From Saprospiraceae bacterium (lineage in GTDB: Bacteria > Bacteroidota > Bacteroidia > Chitinophagales > Saprospiraceae), in assembly GCA_016714025.1 (NCBI GenBank), contig JADJOB010000002.1:2709656-2773655 (forward strand): DNA of 64,000 nucleotides. The letters are read 5' to 3'. Positions 38,293-47,326 of this stretch are shown here, piece by piece. Within the stretch, counting starts at the first letter, position 1. Each line of letters opens with the position of its first letter. The notes beneath the pieces are model-generated. The model saw only the letters and a program-made list of their open reading frames with translations. It was not told the origin of the DNA and searched no databases. The position numbers and the translations under genes were made by a program.

Positions 38293-41193
38293 CTACTTGA
38301 TTACAAGTTTTATCGTTTGTGCAATGTCTTCTGAAGATAAATTAATAAAATAGATGCCACTTGCAAATTGGTTTGCATCTAATTCAAAAATTGCCTTCGC
38401 ATTATTTTGACGCTTTGCCCAAACTTGTGTACCATAGCTATTTACCATCCGAAGTTGATAAGGCTTTGATTGTGCAAGTGAAACATGGATTCTAAATGCT
38501 TCTGACACCGGGTTGGGTTCAACTTTAAACTGCTTGATTAATTGATTCTCAAAATTTGCTGTAACCTCTTTAATTTCAAATGGCCCAAATGTTTTAACAC
38601 ACTGGTTTGCATCTGTAACATTGCAAGAATATACACCAACGCCTAAGTTTTGCACAGGATTTGTATCTTGACCATTTGACCACTTGTAGGTATACTGCGG
38701 AACACCCCCTTCTAGTTTTAACTCAATCGCACCTGTATTAAGTCCGGCTGCACTTGGAATAATGGTAAGATCTTTAAGTGTAATTGCCTGAGGTTCCTTT
38801 ATTAAAAACCCTTTTGTGACTTTTGTACCTTGCGCATCAGTCACTTCTACCGAATAATTTCCAGCTTGCAGCTGAACTAAATCCTTAGACTGCATGGCGT
38901 TGTTCCATAAATAACGATAAGGAGGAACCCCACCCTGAATATTTATTTTAATACTGCCATCAGTTCCTTCAAAGCAACTAACATGTTGAAGTTCATAGGA
39001 TGCGATACTAAGCGTAGCAGATATTCCTATTAATAATTTATTGCATTTAATATTCTGGCCGCAATCATTAGACACTGTCAAACAAACTTCAAATTCACCT
39101 TCGTTGGCAAATAAATGCTCTGGATTTTGAATTAAGCTGGTAGTCCCATCTCCAAAATTCCAATTCCAGGAAGTAGGCAAGCCATTCGACTGATCGTTGA
39201 ATTGTAATTTTAATCCATCGATACTTTGATCAAAAAGTGCTGTTGGTTCTGTTTGCTGGTAAACTTTAACCGATGCATCGCTTTCGCATAAATTTTTAAT
39301 ATTCTTTACGTTTAAGTGATAATCACCGCCTTTATCTACGACAGGATACAACGTTTGTGCTCCAGATTTTATATTTCCGTTCGCTGACTGCCATTGATAA
39401 ATGAAATTTCCACCCTGTGAGGATTGTGATGCATCGATAATGACTTCTGTATTTATACAACTAACATCTTTTTCAGCTTGGGCTGCTGCAATCGGTTTTT
39501 CCTGATCCACTTTGATTTCAATAGTGTCTTTAGAAATGCACAAATTAATTGTATCTTTTACTATAAAAATATAACTTCCGGTATCACTTACCAGGATCTT
39601 CGAACCTTCCTTGTAGAACAAGGTATCGTAAACTTTTTTCCAACTGAATTTTGTTTGTAAATCTTTGCTACTACCTTTCGCTTCATAGACCTTCATCACA
39701 CAATTCAGGCTTGTATCGCGATCCAATACTACATTCGGATAAACCCGTTTGTCTAAAACCAGGGTTGAATCTACATCCAAACAACTGTTTGAAGCATCTG
39801 TGATTTTTAAAAGATACGTTCCTGGTTTACTTATATCTGGAGTAACACTTTCTTGTCCTCTAACAATTTTACCATCGCGGGTAGTCCATAAAGTAATTAA
39901 ATTGGCACCTTGACTGGATTGAGAGCCATCAAGACTAATGACATCATTTAAACAATCGTAATTTTTATCGGGCCCTGCATTTACGGTTGGTTTATGAGTG
40001 ACTCCAACGAAAGTTCTGGAAGTTTCAAAGCAACCATTATTATCAGTAACTGTAACGGTATAGTATTGATCTCCTTCCAAATCTGCAAAGTAATTACTTC
40101 CTTGATTTCCTAAGCCTAAATCAAACAAATAAGGTGGAATTCCCCCCGCAGCTTTACACGAAATAGATCCATTGCTTCGATCGCAAGTTTCTAATCCCGG
40201 AACTGAACTCAAGGTAACATCTGTTGGTTGGGTCAAAGTATACGTTTTTACTCTGGTGCAAGATGCATTATCCGTAACCGTTACCGTATAAGCTCCGGCT
40301 TTAAGATTCAGTGGATTGTCGGTGCGATCTCCATTCGACCAATTAAAGGTATACGGTGGTGTACCATATTCGACCTGGAGTGCAATACTTCCTGTGGGTT
40401 CGTTAAAGCATTTAATGTTTGTTAAAGTAGCATTGGTGATATCGACTCTTTTAGATGGCCCACTTACCACGTAAGGTCCTTTCTCAATATAATATCCATT
40501 TAAATCTGTAATTGTAACGGAGTATGTCCCTCCAGGAATATTCGTTAAATCTTTAGTAGTTGCTCCATTGCTCCATTTATACGAAATGGTGCCAAAACCA
40601 TTCGTAACTGTAGTAACCACTTTTCCATTATCCCCGCAAGTTGAGTTTGTTACTACTGCACTTGCCGTCATTTTAAAACTTTTAGTAATCCAATTTACGT
40701 ATTCATTGTAAGTCCGGGTTTTTATTAACCAGGCCCGTTTATCTGGTGAAATCACATAAAGGGTTGGATAGTAAGCAATAGCATAATCACTATTTACTCC
40801 AGGACCATTATTTAATGAAAGATCCGCAATTGGATAAGGTGTACCACTTACCCAATTTCCCTGTGTACCGCCAACACAGCCACTGGGACCGTATAAACAG
40901 TTGGTATTGGTTCCCCAATCCGATTCCAGGAAAACCACAGTTGTTTCATTACTTAGATTATTGTAAACCGATTCCAGTACTCCGCTTTGATGAAAACTCC
41001 AGCATGGTCCGCACCAGGTCGCTGAAAAATCGAGGCATGCGGCTTTATTGGCACCCATCATCGCATACAAACTATATGAATTTCCATTAATATCCTGAAC
41101 GGTGAAATCAGGAGCCGTGCTTCCTTCCTGCAATTGAGATTTTACAGTAAACGAAACACAAAACAAGAGACCAAAAACCAGGAACTTTTGCAT
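38293..41193 (-). CDS. Secreted thioredoxin-fold protein with SprB and PKD repeats, T9SS cargo
   Basis: 966 residues. After a signal peptide (1-19) comes a thioredoxin/AhpC-like domain (about 22-170) with the CxxC motif TWCGPCW. Three SprB-type repeats follow (about 183-400; for example GTPPYTFNWSNGD), then two PKD-like regions (NAGPDKNYDCLN and later), a clear PKD domain (WNWNFGDGTTSLIQNPEH), two more SprB repeats and a T9SS sorting domain (about 885-966). The combination suggests a surface adhesin-like protein with a redox or cystine-binding head. The target is unknown. Confidence 0.85.
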   Translation of the reverse strand: MQKFLVFGLLFCVSFTVKSQLQEGSTAPDFTVQDINGNSYSLYAMMGANKAACLDFSATWCGPCWSFHQSGVLESVYNNLSNETTVVFLESDWGTNTNCLYGPSGCVGGTQGNWVSGTPYPIADLSLNNGPGVNSDYAIAYYPTLYVISPDKRAWLIKTRTYNEYVNWITKSFKMTASAVVTNSTCGDNGKVVTTVTNGFGTISYKWSNGATTKDLTNIPGGTYSVTITDLNGYYIEKGPYVVSGPSKRVDITNATLTNIKCFNEPTGSIALQVEYGTPPYTFNWSNGDRTDNPLNLKAGAYTVTVTDNASCTRVKTYTLTQPTDVTLSSVPGLETCDRSNGSISCKAAGGIPPYLFDLGLGNQGSNYFADLEGDQYYTVTVTDNNGCFETSRTFVGVTHKPTVNAGPDKNYDCLNDVISLDGSQSSQGANLITLWTTRDGKIVRGQESVTPDISKPGTYLLKITDASNSCLDVDSTLVLDKRVYPNVVLDRDTSLNCVMKVYEAKGSSKDLQTKFSWKKVYDTLFYKEGSKILVSDTGSYIFIVKDTINLCISKDTIEIKVDQEKPIAAAQAEKDVSCINTEVIIDASQSSQGGNFIYQWQSANGNIKSGAQTLYPVVDKGGDYHLNVKNIKNLCESDASVKVYQQTEPTALFDQSIDGLKLQFNDQSNGLPTSWNWNFGDGTTSLIQNPEHLFANEGEFEVCLTVSNDCGQNIKCNKLLIGISATLSIASYELQHVSCFEGTDGSIKINIQGGVPPYRYLWNNAMQSKDLVQLQAGNYSVEVTDAQGTKVTKGFLIKEPQAITLKDLTIIPSAAGLNTGAIELKLEGGVPQYTYKWSNGQDTNPVQNLGVGVYSCNVTDANQCVKTFGPFEIKEVTANFENQLIKQFKVEPNPVSEAFRIHVSLAQSKPYQLRMVNSYGTQVWAKRQNNAKAIFELDANQFASGIYFINLSSEDIAQTIKLVIK

Positions 41194-41299
41194 AAACGAA
41201 ATTTTAGTAAAGTTAATGAAAAACTTTCTATTAAAGTGCTAAATGAAATTTATAAAAAGAGAACCCGGCCTTGAGCGTTTAGATAGTATCCAAAAAACC

Positions 41300-42637
41300 T
41301 TATCGCCTCATATTCCGCATCTGGTTCATCATATTCCCCATTCCCTGACCTTTTGAAAACATAAACATCATTTTTCGCATTTCCTCAAATTGCTTGATGA
41401 AGGCATTTACTTCGTGAATGGTTTTACCGCTACCTGCCGCAATCCGATTTTTTCGCGACATGTTTAACAATTCCGGATTGGCTCGCTCTTGTGGGGTCAT
41501 TGACTGAATAATTGCCTCTACTTTTCCAAACGCTTTGTCATCAATATTGACATCCTTTAACATTTTACCGGCACCGGGAATCATGCCAAGGAGACTTTTT
41601 AAATCTCCCATTTTTTTAATCTGTTGCAGTTGAATTACGAAGTCGTTAAAATCAAATTTATTTTGTTTGATTTTCTTTTCAATTTTCTTTGCTTCGGTTT
41701 CATCAAACTGTTCCTGGGCTTTTTCAACCAAACTAACAATGTCCCCCATTCCCAAAATCCGTTGAGCCATCCTTTCGGGATAAAACACATCGAGGGTTTC
41801 CATTTTTTCCCCCATAGAGACAAACTTGATGGGTTTGCCTATGGTATATTTAATTGATAATGCCGCTCCCCCACGCGTATCGCCATCCATTTTGGTCAGA
41901 ACAACTCCATCGTACTGGATGCGATTATGAAATGCCTGAGCAGTATTTACAGCATCCTGACCCGTCATGGAGTCCACTACAAATAAAGTCTCTGATGGCT
42001 GAATATTCTGCTTAATGCGTTCGATTTCATCCATCATTTCTTCATCGACGGAGGTTCGACCTGCAGTATCCACTATTACAATATCAATCTTTTGATTGCG
42101 TGCATATTCAATCGCATTTTTAGCAATTCGAACAGGATCTTTCTGTTCAAGATCCTTAAAGATTTCTACCCCAACCTGTTCTGCCAATACAGTCAATTGA
42201 TCGATAGCCGCCGGGCGATACACATCGCAGGCTGTCAAAAGGATTTTCTTGTTTTTCTTTGATTTTAAAAACAAGGCTAATTTTCCAGAAAATGTAGTTT
42301 TACCAGATCCTTGAAGACCCGCTATCAAAACAACTGCCGGATTCCCATTTAAATTTAAACCCGCAGCCTGCCCCCCCATTAGTTCTACCAGTTCATCCAT
42401 CACAATTTTAACCATCAATTCACCTGGCTTGACCGCATTTAGTACATTTTTTGTACCTAATGCCTGATCCTTAATTTTATCAGTAAAATCTTTAGCAATC
42501 CGGTAATTCACATCGGCTTCCACCAATGCCCTTCGAATTTCTTTAATGGATTCCGCGATATTTAACTCCGTTAACCTGGCCTCCCCTTTGATGGTTTTAA
42601 GGGCCGATTCCAATCGTTCATTTAAACTTTCAAACAT
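41300..42637 (-). CDS. ffh: Signal recognition particle GTPase Ffh
   Basis: 445 residues from the ATG at 42637 (MFESLNERLESALKTIKGEA). The GTPase motifs are GLQGSGKTTFSGKLA, DTAGR and TKMDGDTRGGAALS. The M domain is Met-rich at its end (MMFMFSKGQGMGNMMNQM). Ffh targets membrane and secreted proteins to FtsY and SecYEG. An upstream in-frame extension of 20 codons overlaps the promoter and is rejected. SRP RNA is not seen in the window. Confidence 0.96.
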   Translation of the reverse strand: MFESLNERLESALKTIKGEARLTELNIAESIKEIRRALVEADVNYRIAKDFTDKIKDQALGTKNVLNAVKPGELMVKIVMDELVELMGGQAAGLNLNGNPAVVLIAGLQGSGKTTFSGKLALFLKSKKNKKILLTACDVYRPAAIDQLTVLAEQVGVEIFKDLEQKDPVRIAKNAIEYARNQKIDIVIVDTAGRTSVDEEMMDEIERIKQNIQPSETLFVVDSMTGQDAVNTAQAFHNRIQYDGVVLTKMDGDTRGGAALSIKYTIGKPIKFVSMGEKMETLDVFYPERMAQRILGMGDIVSLVEKAQEQFDETEAKKIEKKIKQNKFDFNDFVIQLQQIKKMGDLKSLLGMIPGAGKMLKDVNIDDKAFGKVEAIIQSMTPQERANPELLNMSRKNRIAAGSGKTIHEVNAFIKQFEEMRKMMFMFSKGQGMGNMMNQMRNMRR

Positions 42638-42641
42638 GCCG

Positions 42642-42649
42642 CAAAGATA
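42642..42649 (-). promoter_or_regulatory. Bacteroidota -7 promoter element for ffh
   Basis: The minus strand reads TATCTTTG, only 4 bases upstream of the ffh ATG. The predicted transcript would be leaderless or nearly so. Confidence 0.5.
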
Positions 42650-42699
42650 ATGTTCATTAGGAAAAGAGACCATTTTTGGTGAAAGCCTGGAAGGCAAAG

Positions 42700-43080
42700 G
42701 GCTGAAGGGCTGTTAGACTGTTGGACTGTTAGAGAGGAAGGTTATTAGGTTTGTTGAGCATTTTAGACTGACTGACCCCTGACCCCTAATTGCTGACTAC
42801 TGATTTTGGGGCTGAAGGGCTGTTGGGCTGTTGGGCTATTAGAGAGGAGGGTTATTAGGTTAGTTGAGCATTTTAGACTGACTGACCCCTGACCCTTAAT
42901 TGCTGACTACTGATTTTGGGGCTGTTGGACTGAAGGACTGAAGGGCTGAAGGGCTGAAGGGCTGAAGGGCTGTTGGACTGTTAGAGAGGAGGGTTATTAG
43001 GTTTGTTGAGCATTTTAGACTGACTGACCCCTGACCCCTAATTGCTGACTACTGATTTTGGGGCTGTTGGGCTGTAAAGC
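42700..43080. repeat. Three 81-bp repeat units separated by 8-bp tandem repeats
   Basis: Near-identical 81-bp units lie at 42731-42811, 42841-42921 and 42983-43063. Each begins AGAGAGGA and contains GACTGACTGACCCCTGACCC and TTGCTGACTACTGATTTTGG. Between them are tandem octamers such as GCTGAAGG and GCTGTTGG in varying number. There are no spacers as in a CRISPR, no reading frame and no terminal inverted repeats. Related sequence occurs at 57.6-57.9 kb. Confidence 0.9.
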
Positions 43081-43293
43081 TGTTAAGCTATTAAGCTGTT
43101 AAGCTGAATTCTTGACCAAGCGAGGAATTATTAAAATAGCTTGTTAGCTTGATAGCTTTTTAGCTTGATAGCTTGATAGCTTGATAGCTTGTTAGCTTGA
43201 TAGCTTTTTAGCTTGATAGCTTGTTAGCTTGATAGCTTGATAGCTTGATAGCTTGATAGCTTTTTAGCTTGTTAGCTTAATAGCTTGTTAGGC
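43081..43293. repeat. AGCTTGAT octamer array
   Basis: About 160 bases (from 43137) of the 8-bp unit AGCTTGAT and variants (AGCTTGTT, AGCTTTTT), preceded by related TTAAGCTG/ATTAAGCT units. The array ends against the stop of the ABC ATPase gene. No coding potential is evident. Confidence 0.9.
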
Positions 43294-43297
43294 TTGC

Positions 43298-43972
43298 TTA
43301 ATTCAACAAAATCAGATTTCCGCTTTCAATTTTAATAGACTTACAATTTGTAATTTCATCAGACCAGGTTTTTAGGGCACTGGATAGAATGGTCAACCGG
43401 TCTGATTCGCGAGCGTTTTGGATGAGCTGTATGACTGTTTTTCTGCTTGTATCATCCAGATAATCAAGACTTTGATCCAATAATAACAATTTAGGTTTAT
43501 GAATTAAAGCCCTTGCGATGGCAACCACATGTTGCTCTCCTTGGGAAAGCATTACCAAAGGAGTTTTAATTTTTTCTGACATTCCAAGTGCTTCAAGGAT
43601 CCATTGCACCTGACCATCAAAATCAAAATCCTGGACCCGGTCGGCTGCATGCAAAGCCATTACCAAATTGGCTCGAACCGTTTTCTCCGGGATCAATTGA
43701 AGGTTTTGACGTGCATAACCAATTTTTCGCCTTAAAGACGCAAGATCTTCTTTGCTTAAAGGATTCAAGGAAAAATCGAGCACGTTGAGCTGCCCGCTTA
43801 ATTTCATTGGCATTCCATAAAATGCATTCAATAGCGAAGTTTTACCAGCTCCATTTGGGCCCGAAAACTCTATCCATTCTTGTTCGTCGACTGTCCAGTT
43901 TAATCCAGTAATTAAATCCTTTTGCGGGTAGGAAATAGTAAGATTAATGGCTTGGATGATGTGTTTTGGCAT
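43298..43972 (-). CDS. Divergent ABC ATPase lacking catalytic Glu and switch His
   Basis: 224 residues from the ATG at 43972; longer upstream frames overlap the ccmE promoter and are rejected. Walker A GPNGAGKT (38-45), Q-loop Gln89 and an LSQGE signature (142-146) are present. Walker B is LLLLDQ, with Gln167 where the catalytic Glu should be, and the switch-His position (about 199, ILSSAL) is Ala. The TVRANLVMAL region recalls FtsE/LolD-type ATPases; a CcmA role is also possible because ccmE and ccmF lie next door on the opposite strand. No membrane partner is adjacent. Confidence 0.82.
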   Translation of the reverse strand: MPKHIIQAINLTISYPQKDLITGLNWTVDEQEWIEFSGPNGAGKTSLLNAFYGMPMKLSGQLNVLDFSLNPLSKEDLASLRRKIGYARQNLQLIPEKTVRANLVMALHAADRVQDFDFDGQVQWILEALGMSEKIKTPLVMLSQGEQHVVAIARALIHKPKLLLLDQSLDYLDDTSRKTVIQLIQNARESDRLTILSSALKTWSDEITNCKSIKIESGNLILLN

Positions 43973-44091
43973 GGCGTTATAAACCGCAAAAGTACAAGCC
44001 GATTGCGAACTAAGATGCAATAATCTGGTTGTTATGTAGAAGAATATCATTAAAGCAACGTTAAGAAGCCTTGATAATATCGTATTCCGCT

Positions 44092-44099
44092 TAAATTTG
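44092..44099 (+). promoter_or_regulatory. Bacteroidota -7 promoter element for ccmEF
   Basis: TAAATTTG matches TAnnTTTG, 7 bases upstream of the ccmE ATG, implying an almost leaderless mRNA. It overlaps an upstream in-frame TTG (44097) and so favours the ATG at 44106. Confidence 0.5.
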
Positions 44100-44105
44100 C
44101 ATTCA

Positions 44106-44504
44106 ATGAAAAAATCATTTCTATTCACATTGAGCCTGATTGCAGTAGCTATCGTGTTATTGATCTCCGTTTCCAAAGATTTTTCCACTTACGCAAGCTT
44201 TAATAAAGCAGCAAAAAGTGGAGATCAGGTCAAACTGGTAGGCACCCTGGCAAAAGACCAGGAGATTTATTACCAGCCTGAGAAGGATGCAAATTATTTT
44301 AGCTTTTACCTTACAGATAAAGATGGCGTGACTAAAAAAGTAATCCTCAATGCACCCAAACCACAGGATTTTGAATTATCTGAACAAGTTGTGTTAACCG
44401 GTAGCATGAAAGACGATGTTTTTATCGCAAAATCCATGCTGCTTAAATGTCCTTCAAAATATAAAGACGAAGAAATTTATATTAAGTCCACTACAGCCCT
44501 ATGA
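44106..44504 (+). CDS. ccmE: Cytochrome c maturation heme chaperone CcmE, CxxxY type
   Basis: 132 residues with an N-terminal membrane anchor (about 5-22) and a beta-barrel OB fold. The usual heme-binding HxxxY motif is replaced by Cys115-x3-Tyr119 in LLKCPSKYKDE. This CxxxY form is known from archaea and sulfate reducers, where the Cys binds heme covalently. The stop overlaps the ccmF start (ATGA), so the two are co-translated. Confidence 0.88.
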   Translation: MKKSFLFTLSLIAVAIVLLISVSKDFSTYASFNKAAKSGDQVKLVGTLAKDQEIYYQPEKDANYFSFYLTDKDGVTKKVILNAPKPQDFELSEQVVLTGSMKDDVFIAKSMLLKCPSKYKDEEIYIKSTTAL

Positions 44505-47326
44505 AGTCCATCCAATATGTTGGTGAACATTTATGGATTCATTATACAGGCCATTTTTTAGTTTGCCTTGCCTTTTTCTCTGCCCTCTTTGCAGTCACTG
44601 CATTTATTCTTAATCGAAATCAATTTTCTGAAAGTTGGAAGAAGGTATTGCGTTGGCTTTTTTTAATACACATCATTTGTATTTTTTCGATTATCGGGCT
44701 CATCTTTTTTATGATGGGACAACATTATTACGCATACAATTATGTGTGGGCCCACGTTTCCGATGAACTTCCGAATCGTTATATTTTATCAGCTTTTTGG
44801 GAAGGACAGGAAGGGAGTTTTTTATTGTGGATGTTTTGGAATTGCATTTTGGGTTTGTTCTTTTTTAATTTTAAATCCCGTTTTGATCACAGCATCTTAT
44901 CAATCATCCTGGCTGTCAATGTGATTTTAACCAGCATGCTGTTAGGCATTTACATTGGCGAAAGCCGAATCGGCAGCAGTCCCTTTGCACTGCTCAGGCA
45001 TATCATGGATATCCCACTTTTCAACAATGCCGAATATACCCAACTCATAAAAGGCAATGGCTTAAATCCGTTGCTTCAAAATTATTGGATGATCATTCAT
45101 CCTCCTACTTTGTTTCTTGGGTTTGCTTCAACTATTATCCCATTTGCATATGCACTCAGTGGGATTATGCAAAAAGATTTTAGCAATTGGTTAAAACCTG
45201 TATTGCCCTGGGCACTTTTTTCTGGCTTTATTTTGGGGACAGGAATTTTAATGGGTGGTGCCTGGGCCTATGAAGCTTTGAGCTTCGGTGGTTACTGGGC
45301 CTGGGATCCTGTTGAAAATATGTCATTGGTGCCATGGATTGTTTTAGTTGCAGGTATTCACACCAATTTAGTCGCAAAATCTACCGGGTTTTCTGTAGGC
45401 GCTACGATGAGCTTGTATTTCTTGTCTTTTATACTTGTTGTGTATTCTTCATTTTTAACACGAAGCGGAATATTAGGAGACAGCTCTGCACATGCTTTCA
45501 CCCAAATGGGCTTGGAATGGCAATTAGTAATTTTTTGTGTTATCGTCAGTATAATTCCATTGGCTTACTTTATTTCCCGTTATAAACTTATTCCTCAAAA
45601 AGAAAACGAAGAACAATTTCATTCACGTGAATTTTGGATGTTTATTGGTAGTCTGGTTTTACTCTTTAGCGCATTGCTTATAAGTTTTACTACATCTATT
45701 CCAGTTTATAATAAAATTTTAGATCAATTTGGAAAATTATTAAATATTTCAATGGAATCCTGGCACAGAAGCCCTCCCCTTGAACCCATTAAACATCACA
45801 ACCAATACCAACTTTGGATTGGAGTTTTAGTTGCTGTGCTTTCTTCAGTATCCATCTATTTGCGTTATTTAGGGGATCGAAGTTTAAAATTAGGTAAATC
45901 ATTTTTGATTCGTATTTCCTTGTGTCTTGTAATTGCTTGCATACTGAGTTGGATCAGTTTGTATTCGTTTGATAAATTACACTGGAGTCACTTAATTTTA
46001 TTAGGTGCTGCCTGGTTTGCTATCTGCAGTTCAGCTTTGTATTTAATTCATAGCATCCGATTTAATCCAATGCAATCCGCATTGGTTTGTTCACATGGTG
46101 GATTTGGAATTTTATTACTTGGTATTTTATTTACAGGTATTAATAAGCGTATTATTTCAACAAATGAATTTGCCCAGCGAGACCTTTTAGAAAATTGGTC
46201 TGAAGATGATATTTCAAAACATCTTACTTTAATTAAAAACGAAAAAATGTTTATGAATGGGTATTGGGTAAATTATTCGTCCGATACCTTTATTAATAAG
46301 AGCAGAATCTATGAACTTGATTTCTGGAAAGAAGATTCGTTAAACAATAAAATTGAACAGTTCAAATTACATCCAGAGGTTCAATATGACAATAAATTGA
46401 CAAAAGTAGCTGCTGCCAATCCATCCACTAAACATTATTTAAATCGCGATGTATTTTCATTGATCGCACAAATTCCACAGACACAAACGGATGTAGAAGC
46501 GGCAAAACAGGCAGAAGACAGTTTAAAATACGAATTGTATTTTTGTAAATTAAAGGATACCATCTATACAAAGAATCATTTTATTATATTAGATAGCATC
46601 TTAAATGATTTTTCCGCCAAGGATTTTGAATTTAAATCCGGAGACCAGAAGCTTCAATTTCAATTAAAAATTAAAAACCTGGAGGACAAGGAATCAAAAA
46701 TTGCCAGTCCCGGAATTCTGTTCAGACAAAATCTGGTCTATAAATTTCCTTTTCAATTGGATGCGTATCGGGTTCGGATTCAAATTCCGGATACAGTTTA
46801 CGATTTAGTAAATCCAAGATGGGAGGACATTAAATTTGAGAAGCTCAGTTTAAAAAAGGGTCAACAAGCAACTATCGGGGATGGAAAATATCTTAAGCTC
46901 AATACCATCAGCAGAGACATAGATCCTGAAATATATGTACCCAAAGAGGACGAGATCGCAGTTGCTGCTGAAATTGAATTTCATGATGGAATGAAACAGG
47001 TATTATTGAAACCAATCTACCTGATAAAAGGAAATCAAATTGTATCGATGCCGGTAAGTGCCATTCATCCCGGAATTACACTTCGCTTTTCAAAAATAAA
47101 TCCACAGACAGAAGAAATGGGATTTGAATATTCAATTCATCCAAATCTGAATACAATGAAATTGCCTTTAATGATTGCTGAAAATGCTGCACGCAATGAT
47201 TTTATTGTAATTCAGGTTATTGAATTCCCATGGATTAATCTGGTATGGTTTGGAAGCATCCTGATGCTTTCGGGTATGCTTTTAGCATCCTATACGAAAC
47301 GCAAAAACAAGCGCGATGCCCTTTGA
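44501..47326 (+). CDS. ccmF: Heme lyase CcmF, large form
   Basis: 941 residues, well above the roughly 650 of E. coli CcmF. The heme-handling WWD motif is GGYWAWDPVENMSLVPW near 265-281, within about 13 membrane helices (1-565). A long extracytoplasmic region (about 565-910) precedes the last helix (LVWFGSILMLSGMLLASY) and accounts for the extra length. CcmF attaches heme from CcmE to apocytochrome c. It overlaps the next gene by 11 bases. Confidence 0.92.
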   Translation: MKSIQYVGEHLWIHYTGHFLVCLAFFSALFAVTAFILNRNQFSESWKKVLRWLFLIHIICIFSIIGLIFFMMGQHYYAYNYVWAHVSDELPNRYILSAFWEGQEGSFLLWMFWNCILGLFFFNFKSRFDHSILSIILAVNVILTSMLLGIYIGESRIGSSPFALLRHIMDIPLFNNAEYTQLIKGNGLNPLLQNYWMIIHPPTLFLGFASTIIPFAYALSGIMQKDFSNWLKPVLPWALFSGFILGTGILMGGAWAYEALSFGGYWAWDPVENMSLVPWIVLVAGIHTNLVAKSTGFSVGATMSLYFLSFILVVYSSFLTRSGILGDSSAHAFTQMGLEWQLVIFCVIVSIIPLAYFISRYKLIPQKENEEQFHSREFWMFIGSLVLLFSALLISFTTSIPVYNKILDQFGKLLNISMESWHRSPPLEPIKHHNQYQLWIGVLVAVLSSVSIYLRYLGDRSLKLGKSFLIRISLCLVIACILSWISLYSFDKLHWSHLILLGAAWFAICSSALYLIHSIRFNPMQSALVCSHGGFGILLLGILFTGINKRIISTNEFAQRDLLENWSEDDISKHLTLIKNEKMFMNGYWVNYSSDTFINKSRIYELDFWKEDSLNNKIEQFKLHPEVQYDNKLTKVAAANPSTKHYLNRDVFSLIAQIPQTQTDVEAAKQAEDSLKYELYFCKLKDTIYTKNHFIILDSILNDFSAKDFEFKSGDQKLQFQLKIKNLEDKESKIASPGILFRQNLVYKFPFQLDAYRVRIQIPDTVYDLVNPRWEDIKFEKLSLKKGQQATIGDGKYLKLNTISRDIDPEIYVPKEDEIAVAAEIEFHDGMKQVLLKPIYLIKGNQIVSMPVSAIHPGITLRFSKINPQTEEMGFEYSIHPNLNTMKLPLMIAENAARNDFIVIQVIEFPWINLVWFGSILMLSGMLLASYTKRKNKRDAL

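Noticed and set aside
42638..42697. 20-codon N-terminal extension of Ffh
   Set aside because: It runs through the -7 promoter element and does not resemble Ffh; MFESLNERL is the canonical start.
42700..43293. Repeats as a CRISPR array
   Set aside because: Units are 8 or 81 bp, the intervening bases are themselves repeats rather than unique spacers, and no cas gene is in the window.
43973..44188. Longer N-terminus for the ABC ATPase
   Set aside because: The extension overlaps the ccmE start and promoter on the other strand and has no family similarity; the ATG at 43972 fits the fold.
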